From: an uncultured Clostridia bacterium
Lineage (GTDB): Bacteria > Bacillota > Clostridia > Lachnospirales > Lachnospiraceae
Assembly (NCBI GenBank): GCA_946186175.1
Contig: CAMHMG010000012.1
Span: 1 to 22,923, forward strand
Length of the DNA stretch: 22,923 bases
Direction of reading: 5' to 3'
The stretch's first letter is position 1. Each line of letters starts with the position of its first letter. The translations under genes were made by a program, and so were the position numbers. The notes under the pieces are model-generated. The model ran no database searches, had not been told where the DNA came from, and saw only the letters and a list, made by a program, of their open reading frames with translations. Shown piece after piece: positions 15,121-22,376 of this stretch.

Positions 15121-17103
15121 TCATCCTTGTGCAAGCTTGATAAAATCATTCTCGGATAAAATTGGTATATTGAGGTCTCTTGCTTTCTTATTCTTAGAGG
15201 AAGTTGATGTCACATCATTATTGATGAGATAATCCGTCTTAGCTGAAACAGAACCGGTAACCTTACCACCTAACTTCTCAATGTATTCCTTCAATTCATC
15301 GCGATTTGCAAAATGCTCAACGCTTCCTGTCACCACGAATACCTTACCATTAAGAGTCTGAACACCCTTTGCCGTTTCCGTTTCAAATGTTATCTCATTA
15401 AGCAGCTGATCCACTAATTCTTTCTTACTATCATCATGGAAGAAATCATAGAATGCTTTTGCAAGCACCTCTCCTATTCCATCGATTGAAGTAAGTTCGG
15501 ATATATCAGCATTTATTATCTTATCAAAGTCATTATCAAAATGAGATACTATTACCTTCGCATTGGCAAGTCCTATTCCTGTAATCCCAAGACTGTATAT
15601 AAATTTAGCCATGGTTACTTTTCTGGCTGTATTAACAGACGCAATCAGATTATCATATGACTTTTCTCCAAAGCCCTCCATATTAACAATTACATCCTTG
15701 TGTCTGTCAAGATGAAATAGCTCCGGAAGAGTTTTTATAAGACCCATATCAATGAGTTTCTCAAGAGTTGCCTCTGACAGACCATCTATATTCATTGCAT
15801 TTCTTGACACAAAATGAGCAAATCCCTTAATCTGTTTGGCAGGACAATCAGGATTCGTACAGAAAAGCACCTGCACGCCATTCTCATCCTTTAATGTTGT
15901 ATCTTTGTTACAAGCCGGACACTTATCCGGTATTACAAGGTTATCGCTGCAGTCAAGATTCTCAGCAACCTGCGGAATTATCATATTAGCCTTATACACG
16001 GTTATCCTATCATTTAACCCAAGCCTTAAAGCTCTTAGAATACTTACGTTATGAAGACTCGCACGGCTCACTGTTGTACCTTCAAGTTCAACCGGCTCAA
16101 ATATCGCTACAGGATTGATAAGTCCGGTTCTTGACGGCGACCACTCAACTTCAAGCAAAGTTGTCTCTGCAAGCTCATCCGCCCATTTAAATGCTATCGA
16201 ATCTCTTGGAAACTTTGCGGTTGTTCCGAGACTTTTACCATATGCGATATCGTTATATGAAAGCACAAGTCCGTCAGACGGAACATCATGATCTGCAATC
16301 TTTTCAGCAAACTCCATAACCTTCTGCTCAATGTTATCTCTGTTGACCACATAATGCTCCACAACCTCAAAGCCTTGCTTTGAAAGCCATGCAAATCGAC
16401 CTGTAACAGTATTGTCAAACCCGTATTCTTTAATTTGTAATTCGTCAAGTACATCAGCCACCATCGAAAAGGCAAAGAAATTGACATGTCTCTTTGCAGT
16501 CACCTCATTGTTGAGCTGCCTTACAGAGCCCGAGCATAAATTTCTCGGATTCTTATACTTCTCCTCAGCCTCAGCAAGCTCCTCATTCATTTTATTAAAA
16601 TCAGAATATTTTATGACTGCCTCGCCTCTTATAACAAGGTTGCCTTTAAAGGGTATCCTTCTAGGTATATTTTCAAAGGTCTTAGCATTATTAGTGATTA
16701 CCTCACCAATCTCTCCGTTACCACGCGTCACCGCGTTCATCAGCTCACCGTTTTCATAGGTCAGAACAACGGTAAGTCCGTCAAGTTTCCACGAAAGAAC
16801 TCCCTCATGCCCTCCAAGCCAGTCAGCAAGTACTGCTACCTCTTTTGTCTTATCAAGAGACAGCATCGGTGATGGATGCTGCTGTTTTGGAAGCTCACTG
16901 AGCACTTCATAGCCGACATTGATCGTCGGGCTGTTGGCAAGCACTATGCCGGTTTCTTCCTCAAGCTTAACTAACTCGTCATATAATCTGTCATATTCAA
17001 GATTGGACATAATCTCAGTATCCTGCTGATAATATGCCTTTGAAGCCCTATTGAGCAACTCCACCAATTCCTTTAATCTGTTTTCCTTAACCAAATCTTC
17101 CAT
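15121..17103 (-). CDS. ligA: NAD-dependent DNA ligase, divergent LigA
   Basis: This 660-residue enzyme seals nicks in duplex DNA using NAD+. Domain order: Ia/nucleotidyltransferase (1-310), with adenylated lysine K106 in SWKLDGL; OB fold (about 315-390, VEWSPSRTGLINPVA and RASLHN); a four-Cys zinc finger (CPACN...CTNPDC, about 398-420); an HhH region (GFGEKSYDNL, GITGIGLANA, IDGIGEVLAKAF); and a C-terminal BRCT (about 583-660). All domains are complete and the length is normal. Several conserved motif positions differ from canonical LigA: the Glu two residues before the catalytic Lys is Ser, TRGDG is TRGNG, and GEDVT is GEVIT. The fold is certain. Whether this is the sole essential ligase or a second paralogue cannot be told here. 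It lies between rluF and the lipoprotein gene in a tight run. Confidence 0.93.
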   Translation of the reverse strand: MEDLVKENRLKELVELLNRASKAYYQQDTEIMSNLEYDRLYDELVKLEEETGIVLANSPTINVGYEVLSELPKQQHPSPMLSLDKTKEVAVLADWLGGHEGVLSWKLDGLTVVLTYENGELMNAVTRGNGEIGEVITNNAKTFENIPRRIPFKGNLVIRGEAVIKYSDFNKMNEELAEAEEKYKNPRNLCSGSVRQLNNEVTAKRHVNFFAFSMVADVLDELQIKEYGFDNTVTGRFAWLSKQGFEVVEHYVVNRDNIEQKVMEFAEKIADHDVPSDGLVLSYNDIAYGKSLGTTAKFPRDSIAFKWADELAETTLLEVEWSPSRTGLINPVAIFEPVELEGTTVSRASLHNVSILRALRLGLNDRITVYKANMIIPQVAENLDCSDNLVIPDKCPACNKDTTLKDENGVQVLFCTNPDCPAKQIKGFAHFVSRNAMNIDGLSEATLEKLIDMGLIKTLPELFHLDRHKDVIVNMEGFGEKSYDNLIASVNTARKVTMAKFIYSLGITGIGLANAKVIVSHFDNDFDKIINADISELTSIDGIGEVLAKAFYDFFHDDSKKELVDQLLNEITFETETAKGVQTLNGKVFVVTGSVEHFANRDELKEYIEKLGGKVTGSVSAKTDYLINNDVTSTSSKNKKARDLNIPILSENDFIKLAQG

Positions 17104-17138
17104 TATATATCTTCTCTTTTCCTCAATTTTCTATATAT

Positions 17139-18095
17139 TTACCGATGTCTATATCTGTCATTTTTCTTATTACGACTTGTATCTTTCTTCCGTCCCTTTC
17201 CGGGTTCTGTATTCTTATCACGACCGGTATCTTTCTTCTGCCCCTTTCCGGGTTCTGTATTCTTATTACGACTGATATCTTTCTTCTGCCCCTTTCCGGG
17301 TTCTGTATTCTTATCACGACTGGTCTTGTTGGTCTTTCTTACGGCACTTACATCATTCTTAAACGCTTTTTTATCCCCTTCAATCCTTCTCTTAAGCTCA
17401 TTAAGCTCATCTTCCATAACATCTCTGCTCTCACCCGGCTTTAAGTCTCCAAGCATTATATTGACAACTCTTATCCTTTTAAGTCCAACAACCTTATATC
17501 CAAGTTCCTCACACATCCTGCGGATCTGCCTGTTATATCCCTGTGTAAGTATTATAGAAAATGATCTTTCATTTATCCTCTTAATTATGCACGGTTTTGT
17601 GACAACCCATACATCCTTGTTAGCATCGAGAATCCTTACGCCCTCCGACATTTTTCTTAAGAATACATCCGTAATCGGATGATTGACCGACACCTCATAT
17701 TCTTTCTCGTGCCAATTTCGTGCTTTTGAGATCTCATTACACAGATCACCGTCATTGGTAAGAAGAAGGAGTCCTTCTGAGTCCTTGTCGAGTCTGCCTA
17801 TATACTTGAGCTCCTTGCCAAAATCAAAGTTTGCATATATTCCCGATTCATCTCCACTGTGTGCTGTACAGGAATACCCCTTTGGTTTGTTAAATGCTAT
17901 CAGTTTAAATGAATTCTCTCTGAAAACCTTAATTCCGTTGGCAATTATCTCATCAGAATCATCAACTTTCATTCCCATTGCCGCAACTTCTCCATTGACA
18001 ATAACCTTACCGGAAGCAATCCACTCGTCAGCTTTTCTTCTGGATGCTATTCCCGATTCACTTATGTATTTATTAATTCTTACTTTATTATCCAT
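17139..18095 (-). CDS. rluF: 23S rRNA pseudouridine synthase, RluF-like, with repetitive basic tail
   Basis: This is a 318-residue enzyme of the RsuA/RluB/E/F group that isomerises uridine to pseudouridine in 23S rRNA. The start MDNKVRINKY is supported by GAGGA five bases upstream. The frame extends to an upstream TTG that lacks an SD. An S4 RNA-binding domain (about 4-50, ASRRKADEWI) precedes the catalytic domain, with D103 in GRLDKDSEGLLLLTNDG. The block LTQGYNRQIRRMCEELGY with L.R.RV.NI favours RluF over RluB/RsuA. The tail after about residue 255 is disordered and strongly basic, built of 16-residue repeats with consensus DKNTEPGKGQKKDTSR. rluF is the first gene of the rluF-ligA-lipoprotein run, with 35 bp to ligA. 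Confidence 0.88.
   Translation of the reverse strand: MDNKVRINKYISESGIASRRKADEWIASGKVIVNGEVAAMGMKVDDSDEIIANGIKVFRENSFKLIAFNKPKGYSCTAHSGDESGIYANFDFGKELKYIGRLDKDSEGLLLLTNDGDLCNEISKARNWHEKEYEVSVNHPITDVFLRKMSEGVRILDANKDVWVVTKPCIIKRINERSFSIILTQGYNRQIRRMCEELGYKVVGLKRIRVVNIMLGDLKPGESRDVMEDELNELKRRIEGDKKAFKNDVSAVRKTNKTSRDKNTEPGKGQKKDISRNKNTEPGKGQKKDTGRDKNTEPGKGRKKDTSRNKKNDRYRHR
17164..17323 (-). repeat. 48-bp tandem repeat inside rluF (3.3 copies)
   Basis: Full units are at 17180-17227, 17228-17275 and 17276-17323, and a partial unit at 17164-17179. They differ at only a few positions. The unit is a multiple of three and encodes 16 residues of Lys/Arg-rich tail, so copy-number changes keep the frame. 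Such repeats often vary between strains. Confidence 0.9.
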
Positions 18096-18174
18096 CGTTA
18101 TCCTCAACACTGGTCATCATTCGTCATATTATCTATAATATCAATAAATTTTTGTATATTTTTATGATTTTCAC

Positions 18175-18203
18175 TTGTAATTTCTGAAAATTTAATATAT
18201 AAT
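18175..18203 (+). promoter_or_regulatory. Sigma-A promoter upstream of the Lrp gene
   Basis: TTGTAA (18175-18180), a 17-bp spacer and a perfect TATAAT (18198-18203). Transcription should begin near 18210, only a few bases before a strong terminator hairpin. This is the best-looking promoter in the rluF/lrp divergent region. Confidence 0.75.
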
Positions 18204-18215
18204 TAAAATGAATGC

Positions 18216-18258
18216 AACGAGGTGTTCTTACATATAGCAAAGAGCATCTCGTTTTTTT
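18216..18258 (+). terminator. Leader terminator (attenuator candidate) upstream of the Lrp gene
   Basis: A 14-bp stem with two G-U pairs (18216-18229 with 18240-18253), 10-nt loop, ends in CTCG plus a run of seven T. It starts about six bases into the predicted transcript. No plus-strand gene lies upstream, so it either attenuates the lrp transcript or ends a small RNA of about 48 nt. The 100 bases between it and lrp contain further weak pairing (AGGTA/TACCT) but no riboswitch class that I recognise. Confidence 0.7.
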
Positions 18259-18360
18259 ATAAATAACACTATTTTAGAATTATAGGTACAGCGGCAAAGC
18301 AACGAATATGCTTTTCGCAAAATTACCTGTTGAAACGCAAAGCAGAAAGGAATGAGCCAT

Positions 18361-18792
18361 ATGGATAATATCGACAAAAAGATAATTAACCTACTACAAG
18401 ACAACGCCAGGCATCCGCTTAAGTTCCTGGCCAGCAAAGTATTCCTGTCATCTCCTGCCGTTTCTGCCAGAATCGATAAACTCGAAAAGGATGGCATTAT
18501 AACCGGATATCATGCAGAGGTCGATCCTATAATGCTAGGCTATCATGTTATGGCATTCATTAATATGTCTTTAGATCCCAAACAGAAACCACAATTCTAT
18601 CCTTACATATCTGAATGTCCCAATGTATTAGAATGTAACTGTGTTACCGGTGTATATTCAATGCTTATTAAGGTAGCTTTCCCTAATACGATGGAACTTG
18701 ATTCATTTGTAAGTGAACTTCAGAAATATGGAAAGACTGAAACACAGATAGTATTTTCGACTCCCGTCAAATCCAGAGGTGTAAGAATTTAA
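18361..18792 (+). CDS. Lrp/AsnC family transcriptional regulator
   Basis: This 143-residue DNA-binding protein would sense an amino acid or similar small molecule. The N-terminal winged HTH (about 3-62: NIDKKIINLLQDNAR, FLSSPAVSARIDKLEKDGII) is followed by an AsnC/RAM ligand domain (about 65-140) with the CVTGVYSMLIKV segment. Two starts are possible. The ATG at 18361 is chosen because AAGGA is nine bases upstream, whereas the ATG at 18352 touches the SD. The neighbours are unrelated, so the regulon cannot be guessed. Expression probably depends on the attenuated leader at 18204-18360. Confidence 0.9.
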   Translation: MDNIDKKIINLLQDNARHPLKFLASKVFLSSPAVSARIDKLEKDGIITGYHAEVDPIMLGYHVMAFINMSLDPKQKPQFYPYISECPNVLECNCVTGVYSMLIKVAFPNTMELDSFVSELQKYGKTETQIVFSTPVKSRGVRI

Positions 18793-18798
18793 TCAGTA

Positions 18799-18846
18799 TC
18801 GTAGAATATACATTTTTCTACGAAGCTCGCAGTAAATGCGAGCTTC
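18799..18846. terminator. Overlapping hairpins between convergent genes
   Basis: Two stems lie between the lrp stop and the stop of the convergent membrane-protein gene: TCGTAGA/TCTACGA (18799-18823) and a perfect 10-bp GAAGCTCGCA/TGCGAGCTTC (18822-18846). Neither is followed by a clean T-run, so they may be weak bidirectional terminators or RNA-end stabilisers. Confidence 0.45.
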
Positions 18847-18857
18847 TACCTGAACAG

Positions 18858-19622
18858 TTACTCTATCTCTACATTACGACGACTTATAATTTCATAGAAA
18901 TCCTGTAATGTACTATCTTTATTCACAAGCTTATTATTCTCCTTCTCTACAGATTGAAAAACCTTCTGTATGTCTTCATCTCCTTTGATCTTCGCGATAT
19001 AATTCTGTGTCTCGTCAGGCAGTGTACTATTAACGATACGATATCCCTGCGCACCGTTAACAATATATAATGTCACTATATCATATGGCTGTGAATTAAC
19101 TCCGGTAATGTTAAGATTAGACACGACAAATGCTACAACGCTTCCGTCATCAAGTCCTTCCTTGGTATATACAGTAATATTTGAATACTCTGTAATATAA
19201 TCAGCCTTCTTCTTAAGCACTTCATCACTTGCAAACTCTGAGGAATCCGTCACCATATCCTGAAGTTTCACATTATCGCAGGAGGTAATCGCATTAAAGT
19301 ATTCCGTAATGAAATTATTAAGATTCTCATCATCATCCTTCTCATAAGGTATCATTGTCTCATGTTCATTAGACACGTCTACTTCTTTCTCTAATACCTC
19401 CTGACGTATATCAGCCTCAATACCCTTATTCTTTTTCTCAATAAATGGATTACCTATGAACACATAAGCAAGCACAATACATAATATAAGCAGACTCCAG
19501 CCTAGCACAAGCTTAATCTTAGGACTGATATATAATGTATTATTTCTCACCTGTAATTCTGAATCTTTAAAGTGGAATTCCTCATAGGAATCCGACATTT
19601 TATCAAATATATTTTTCTTCAT
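18858..19622 (-). CDS. Unknown single-pass membrane protein with extracytoplasmic domain
   Basis: This is a 254-residue protein without a family I can name. The N-terminal 36 residues are cytoplasmic, followed by one membrane helix (about 37-57, LVLGWSLLILCIVLAYVF). An acidic linker follows, then an outer domain (about 95-215) with the pattern of an NTF2/SnoaL-like fold: a helix around NFITEYFNAITSCD, then strands including VVAFVVSNLNI, VTLYIVNGAQGYRIV. This architecture occurs in small Clostridial membrane proteins of unknown role. Start choice is uncertain: ATG at 19622 has GAGGAG 12 bases away, and ATG at 19634 abuts the SD. It is monocistronic between lrp and the tRNA. Confidence 0.7.
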   Translation of the reverse strand: MKKNIFDKMSDSYEEFHFKDSELQVRNNTLYISPKIKLVLGWSLLILCIVLAYVFIGNPFIEKKNKGIEADIRQEVLEKEVDVSNEHETMIPYEKDDDENLNNFITEYFNAITSCDNVKLQDMVTDSSEFASDEVLKKKADYITEYSNITVYTKEGLDDGSVVAFVVSNLNITGVNSQPYDIVTLYIVNGAQGYRIVNSTLPDETQNYIAKIKGDEDIQKVFQSVEKENNKLVNKDSTLQDFYEIISRRNVEIE

Positions 19623-19708
19623 AATTATTAGCATCTCCTCATCGAGTTTCTATTCTATCAAAAGAGTTAATAAAATGCAAGCAATTGCCCTGAAACAATA
19701 TTTTTTGT

Positions 19709-19737
19709 TTGCTATTTGCCTTCAAATGTAGTATTAT
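19709..19737 (+). promoter_or_regulatory. Promoter of tRNA-Arg
   Basis: TTGCTA (19709-19714), a 17-bp spacer and TATTAT (19732-19737). The predicted start near 19744 is about 55 bases before the mature tRNA. Confidence 0.6.
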
Positions 19738-19798
19738 AGCATAGGTTTCACAAATGCGTCATCTTTGACACTGATGGAATCATATTATATTAATACCT

Positions 19799-19870
<72 letters not shown>

Positions 19871-19877
19871 TATATAG

Positions 19878-19905
19878 AACAAAGAGTCGCTCGTGACTCT
19901 TTGTT
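19878..19905 (+). terminator. Hairpin downstream of tRNA-Arg
   Basis: A perfect 11-bp stem AACAAAGAGTC/GACTCTTTGTT with a 6-nt loop begins eight bases after the tRNA. The T-rich 3' arm can act as the release tract, so this is the likely tRNA terminator. Confidence 0.65.
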
Positions 19906-19915
19906 CGCACAAAGC

Positions 19916-19955
19916 AAGAGCCTGTAACAACATTATCAGTTGTTATCAGGCTCTT
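19916..19955. terminator. Second hairpin, terminator of the chemoreceptor gene or bidirectional
   Basis: A long stem (AAGAGCCTG paired with CAGGCTCTT, extended by AACAAC/GTTGTT with a small bulge) lies between the tRNA and the convergent chemoreceptor gene. TTTATCT follows on the plus side. It could serve both directions. Confidence 0.6.
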
Positions 19956-20006
19956 TATCTATAAGAACAATGGTCAGGGGTTTGGGACATTGCTCCTATA
20001 AGCAAA

Positions 20007-21725
20007 TTATTTGAAGAACGAAATATCATCTGCAAGCTTGCCTGCTACATCCTTAAGACCATCCGCAGATTGTGCCAAAGTCATAATAGTAGCTGAAAGC
20101 TCCTGCATAGATGCTGCCGTTTCTTCCGTCGAAGCTGCATTCTGTTCAGATATTGATGACAATGAATTCATTGCATCTATTACTGATAACTTTGCCTCTT
20201 CACTTTGAGATGCATCACCACGAATGCTTAATACTCCTTCTACCGTCATGCTTATTGCATCTATCAACGTCTGAATACTATTAACCGTGTTAGTTATTAT
20301 CTCATGCTGTCTGTCATTGGTAAGCTTAACATCTTCTGCTGTCTCAACTGCTCCCTGAGATTCCTCCATAAGAACCTTCATCTCGTTCATGATCTCTTTG
20401 GCTGCTGCAGCAGACTCGTCTGCAAGATTACTTATCTCTTCTGCTACAACCGCAAATCCTCTGCCGGCCTCACCTGCTCTTGCAGCCTCTATTGATGCAT
20501 TCAATGCTAAGAGGTTAGTCTGTGAAGCAATTGATGTAATCGCTGCAACCTTAGCGCCTATATTACTTACAGCATCACTTGTAGCATTGATACGTTCTGC
20601 TATCTCTGTAATCCTCATACTCATATCTTCTGAGCTCTCACGAAGTTCGTCAAGATTCTGAGCTGTACCCTTACTTTCTTCATTCATACTCTCTGTAGTA
20701 TTCTCAAGAGAGTTCGTACTTGTCATAACATTGGCAACTGCATCCGAAATACGTGTAACATTATCATTGGCATTCTGAATATCCGATGCCTGCTGGAGTG
20801 CACCTGATGCAATTCCCGCAACTGCTTCTGCCACTCCATCCGATGTTGAAGATATCTGATCTGCTGTATCTGCGAGTTCCTCAGATGAAGCATTAACAGA
20901 TTCCACTGCTCCCTTAAGGTGCATGATAATCTCAGCAAGTTTGTCCATAAGATGATTCGTATCTCTGATCATCTGTCCGACTTCATCTCTCTCATCTTCA
21001 TACTTATTAATTCTGATAAATTCTCCTTCAGCAAGATGTGAAAGGGAATCAGCAACAAGTCCGACACTGTTCTTGATATATGTAATAATTCTCATAGAGA
21101 ATATGCCGACTGCAACTATAAGTAACAAACATATTATTACCGTTATGATAGATTTCTTTCTAATCTGACTGCTCATACGCTCATCCTGATTCTGAGCATA
21201 CGCATCGATTATTTCTTCCAGGCTCTTGATACCTGTTCTTGCATCACCAAAAATACTTGCCTGTGCATAGTAATCACCGGTTCCATTGACCGGATCATAT
21301 ATTGAATCCCATGAATTGATATCACCCAATGTTCTGTCTAATATAACATCACAACCATCTGTCTGGTCAGGAATACGAAATGTCTTATACAGATATTCAT
21401 CTGCCGACATCAATTCATTAATTTCGTTAAGACCGTCCAATACCTGTTGATGATACTCTGTATAATCATTAAGATTACCTGTCTTATATGCCTCCGTACC
21501 CGGAAGCTGTAATCTGTCTATTGCCATCTGTGTCTTATGGAAATTGCGATCAACCGTCATCAACTTATCACTTAACTGTTTGATCTGCTCATAATAGACA
21601 TGTCTGGATTCCTTAAGCGTATTATTCTGTCCGACTCCAACCAAAATTGCAAGAATTATAATCATGATCATCTGAGGAATACTTGTCAAAAAAAGCTTTC
21701 CTCTGATACTTAAATTCTTAAACAT
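20007..21725 (-). CDS. Methyl-accepting chemotaxis protein
   Basis: This is a 572-residue transmembrane chemoreceptor that controls CheA. TM1 is at about 11-31. A helical extracellular sensor of about 160 residues (32-191) has four-helix-bundle style, with YYEQIKQLSDK and similar heptads. TM2 is at about 192-212, HAMP at about 213-265, and the long cytoplasmic coiled coil has its signalling tip at about 400-436 (SQTNLLALNASIEAARAGEAGRGFAVVAEE). There is no C-terminal CheR-binding pentapeptide; the protein ends DDISFFK. AAGGGGG lies ten bases before the ATG. It is transcribed alone from a good sigma-A promoter, with no che or flagellar genes nearby. The ligand cannot be predicted. Confidence 0.95.
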   Translation of the reverse strand: MFKNLSIRGKLFLTSIPQMIMIIILAILVGVGQNNTLKESRHVYYEQIKQLSDKLMTVDRNFHKTQMAIDRLQLPGTEAYKTGNLNDYTEYHQQVLDGLNEINELMSADEYLYKTFRIPDQTDGCDVILDRTLGDINSWDSIYDPVNGTGDYYAQASIFGDARTGIKSLEEIIDAYAQNQDERMSSQIRKKSIITVIICLLLIVAVGIFSMRIITYIKNSVGLVADSLSHLAEGEFIRINKYEDERDEVGQMIRDTNHLMDKLAEIIMHLKGAVESVNASSEELADTADQISSTSDGVAEAVAGIASGALQQASDIQNANDNVTRISDAVANVMTSTNSLENTTESMNEESKGTAQNLDELRESSEDMSMRITEIAERINATSDAVSNIGAKVAAITSIASQTNLLALNASIEAARAGEAGRGFAVVAEEISNLADESAAAAKEIMNEMKVLMEESQGAVETAEDVKLTNDRQHEIITNTVNSIQTLIDAISMTVEGVLSIRGDASQSEEAKLSVIDAMNSLSSISEQNAASTEETAASMQELSATIMTLAQSADGLKDVAGKLADDISFFK

Positions 21726-21761
21726 ATAGGCACGACCCCCTTTAACCCCTAATATACATCT

Positions 21762-21790
21762 AGTATATTATAAAACGAGAAAAATTTCAA
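21762..21790 (-). promoter_or_regulatory. Sigma-A promoter of the chemoreceptor gene
   Basis: On the minus strand TTGAAA (21785-21790), 17 bp, TATACT (21762-21767). This is a housekeeping-type promoter rather than the sigma-28 type often seen for motility genes. Confidence 0.75.
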
Positions 21791-21810
21791 TTAAAACTTG
21801 ACTATTTGTT

Positions 21811-21927
21811 AATTATAAGTTACTATTCACAGTCAATATAAGTAATGATTAGTATTTCATCGCGCTTGCGTGAACAAATTCTAATCATTACTTATATTGT
21901 GACTGCGAAGCAGTAACAATTATAATT
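21811..21927. repeat. Large palindromic intergenic element
   Basis: A nearly continuous 117-bp inverted repeat. The core is a perfect 19-bp arm pair, CAATATAAGTAATGATTAG at 21834-21852 and its complement at 21881-21899. The centre holds a further small hairpin (TTCA.CGC/GCG.TGAA). The outer arms are AATTATAAGTTACT (21811-21824) and AGTAACAATTATAATT (21912-21927). The outer motif GTTACTATTCACAGT recurs at 22866-22880, which points to a dispersed REP/MITE-like family. It encodes no protein. It sits in the divergent gap between the chemoreceptor and the RlmH-like gene, so it is not a terminator for either. Confidence 0.8.
21897..21926 (+). promoter_or_regulatory. Promoter of the RlmH-like gene, inside the palindromic element
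   Basis: TTGTGA (21897-21902), 18 bp, TATAAT (21921-21926). Both boxes lie in the right arm of the inverted repeat, so the repeat appears to supply the promoter for the downstream gene. Confidence 0.5.
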
Positions 21928-21971
21928 CATTGTATTAAATATAATCCAAATAAATATAACAAGGAGAACCC

Positions 21972-22376
21972 ATGAACTGTTATCTGTACGTTAATTCATC
22001 TAAATTATCCATTAATCATATTGCTGCAGTCAATGAATATGCAAAGCGTCTCTCACCTTACTGCTTAGTTAGGATCATTGCAGAAAAGAACATTACTCTT
22101 CCCAAAGATATATATAAGCCTGATCACAGACTTCTGATCGTAAGAAAAGGAAAGTCAACCCACTCATCAACAGAGCTTGCAGACTATATTAACAAGCTGC
22201 AGATAAATGGTATATCATCACTACATATAGCATTCGGAATCAATGAATACTTCGAAACTTCAGATATTATCGCAATTACGCCATCTGATCTCTCAACAGA
22301 TACTGTCGTTCTTCTCTTTATGGAACAGCTATATCGAAGCTATACTATAATAACAGGAAAAACATATCACAAATGA
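21972..22376 (+). CDS. RlmH-like SPOUT paralogue lacking the SAM-binding core (possible partner subunit)
   Basis: This is a 134-residue protein recognised as an RlmH relative from both ends. N-terminally, NEYAKRLSPY...RII matches the AEY.KRL.PY...II segment of RlmH. C-terminally, MEQLYRSYTIITGKTYHK matches the RlmH end (EQ.YRAFKI.RGE.YHK). Between them the SAM-binding features are gone. The IGG-G loop reads AFGINEYFE, and the SLSKMT.PHQ segment reads TPSDLSTDTV. It is about 25 residues shorter than typical RlmH (about 159). Start: AAGGAG six to seven bases before the ATG. It is tail-to-tail with rlmH, the stops overlapping by 10 bp. A degenerate paralogue and a structural or catalytic partner of the neighbouring RlmH are both possible. 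Confidence 0.75.
   Translation: MNCYLYVNSSKLSINHIAAVNEYAKRLSPYCLVRIIAEKNITLPKDIYKPDHRLLIVRKGKSTHSSTELADYINKLQINGISSLHIAFGINEYFETSDIIAITPSDLSTDTVVLLFMEQLYRSYTIITGKTYHK

Noticed and set aside
17164..17323. CRISPR-like tandem array
   Set aside because: The repeats are directly adjacent with no variable spacers, and they are in frame within rluF.
18259..18360. Possible c-di-GMP-I (GEMM) riboswitch ahead of lrp, because of GGCAAAGC and ACGCAAAGC
   Set aside because: The spacing and pairing between the two motifs do not match GEMM, and the second aptamer half would fall inside the lrp coding region without the expected conserved sequence.
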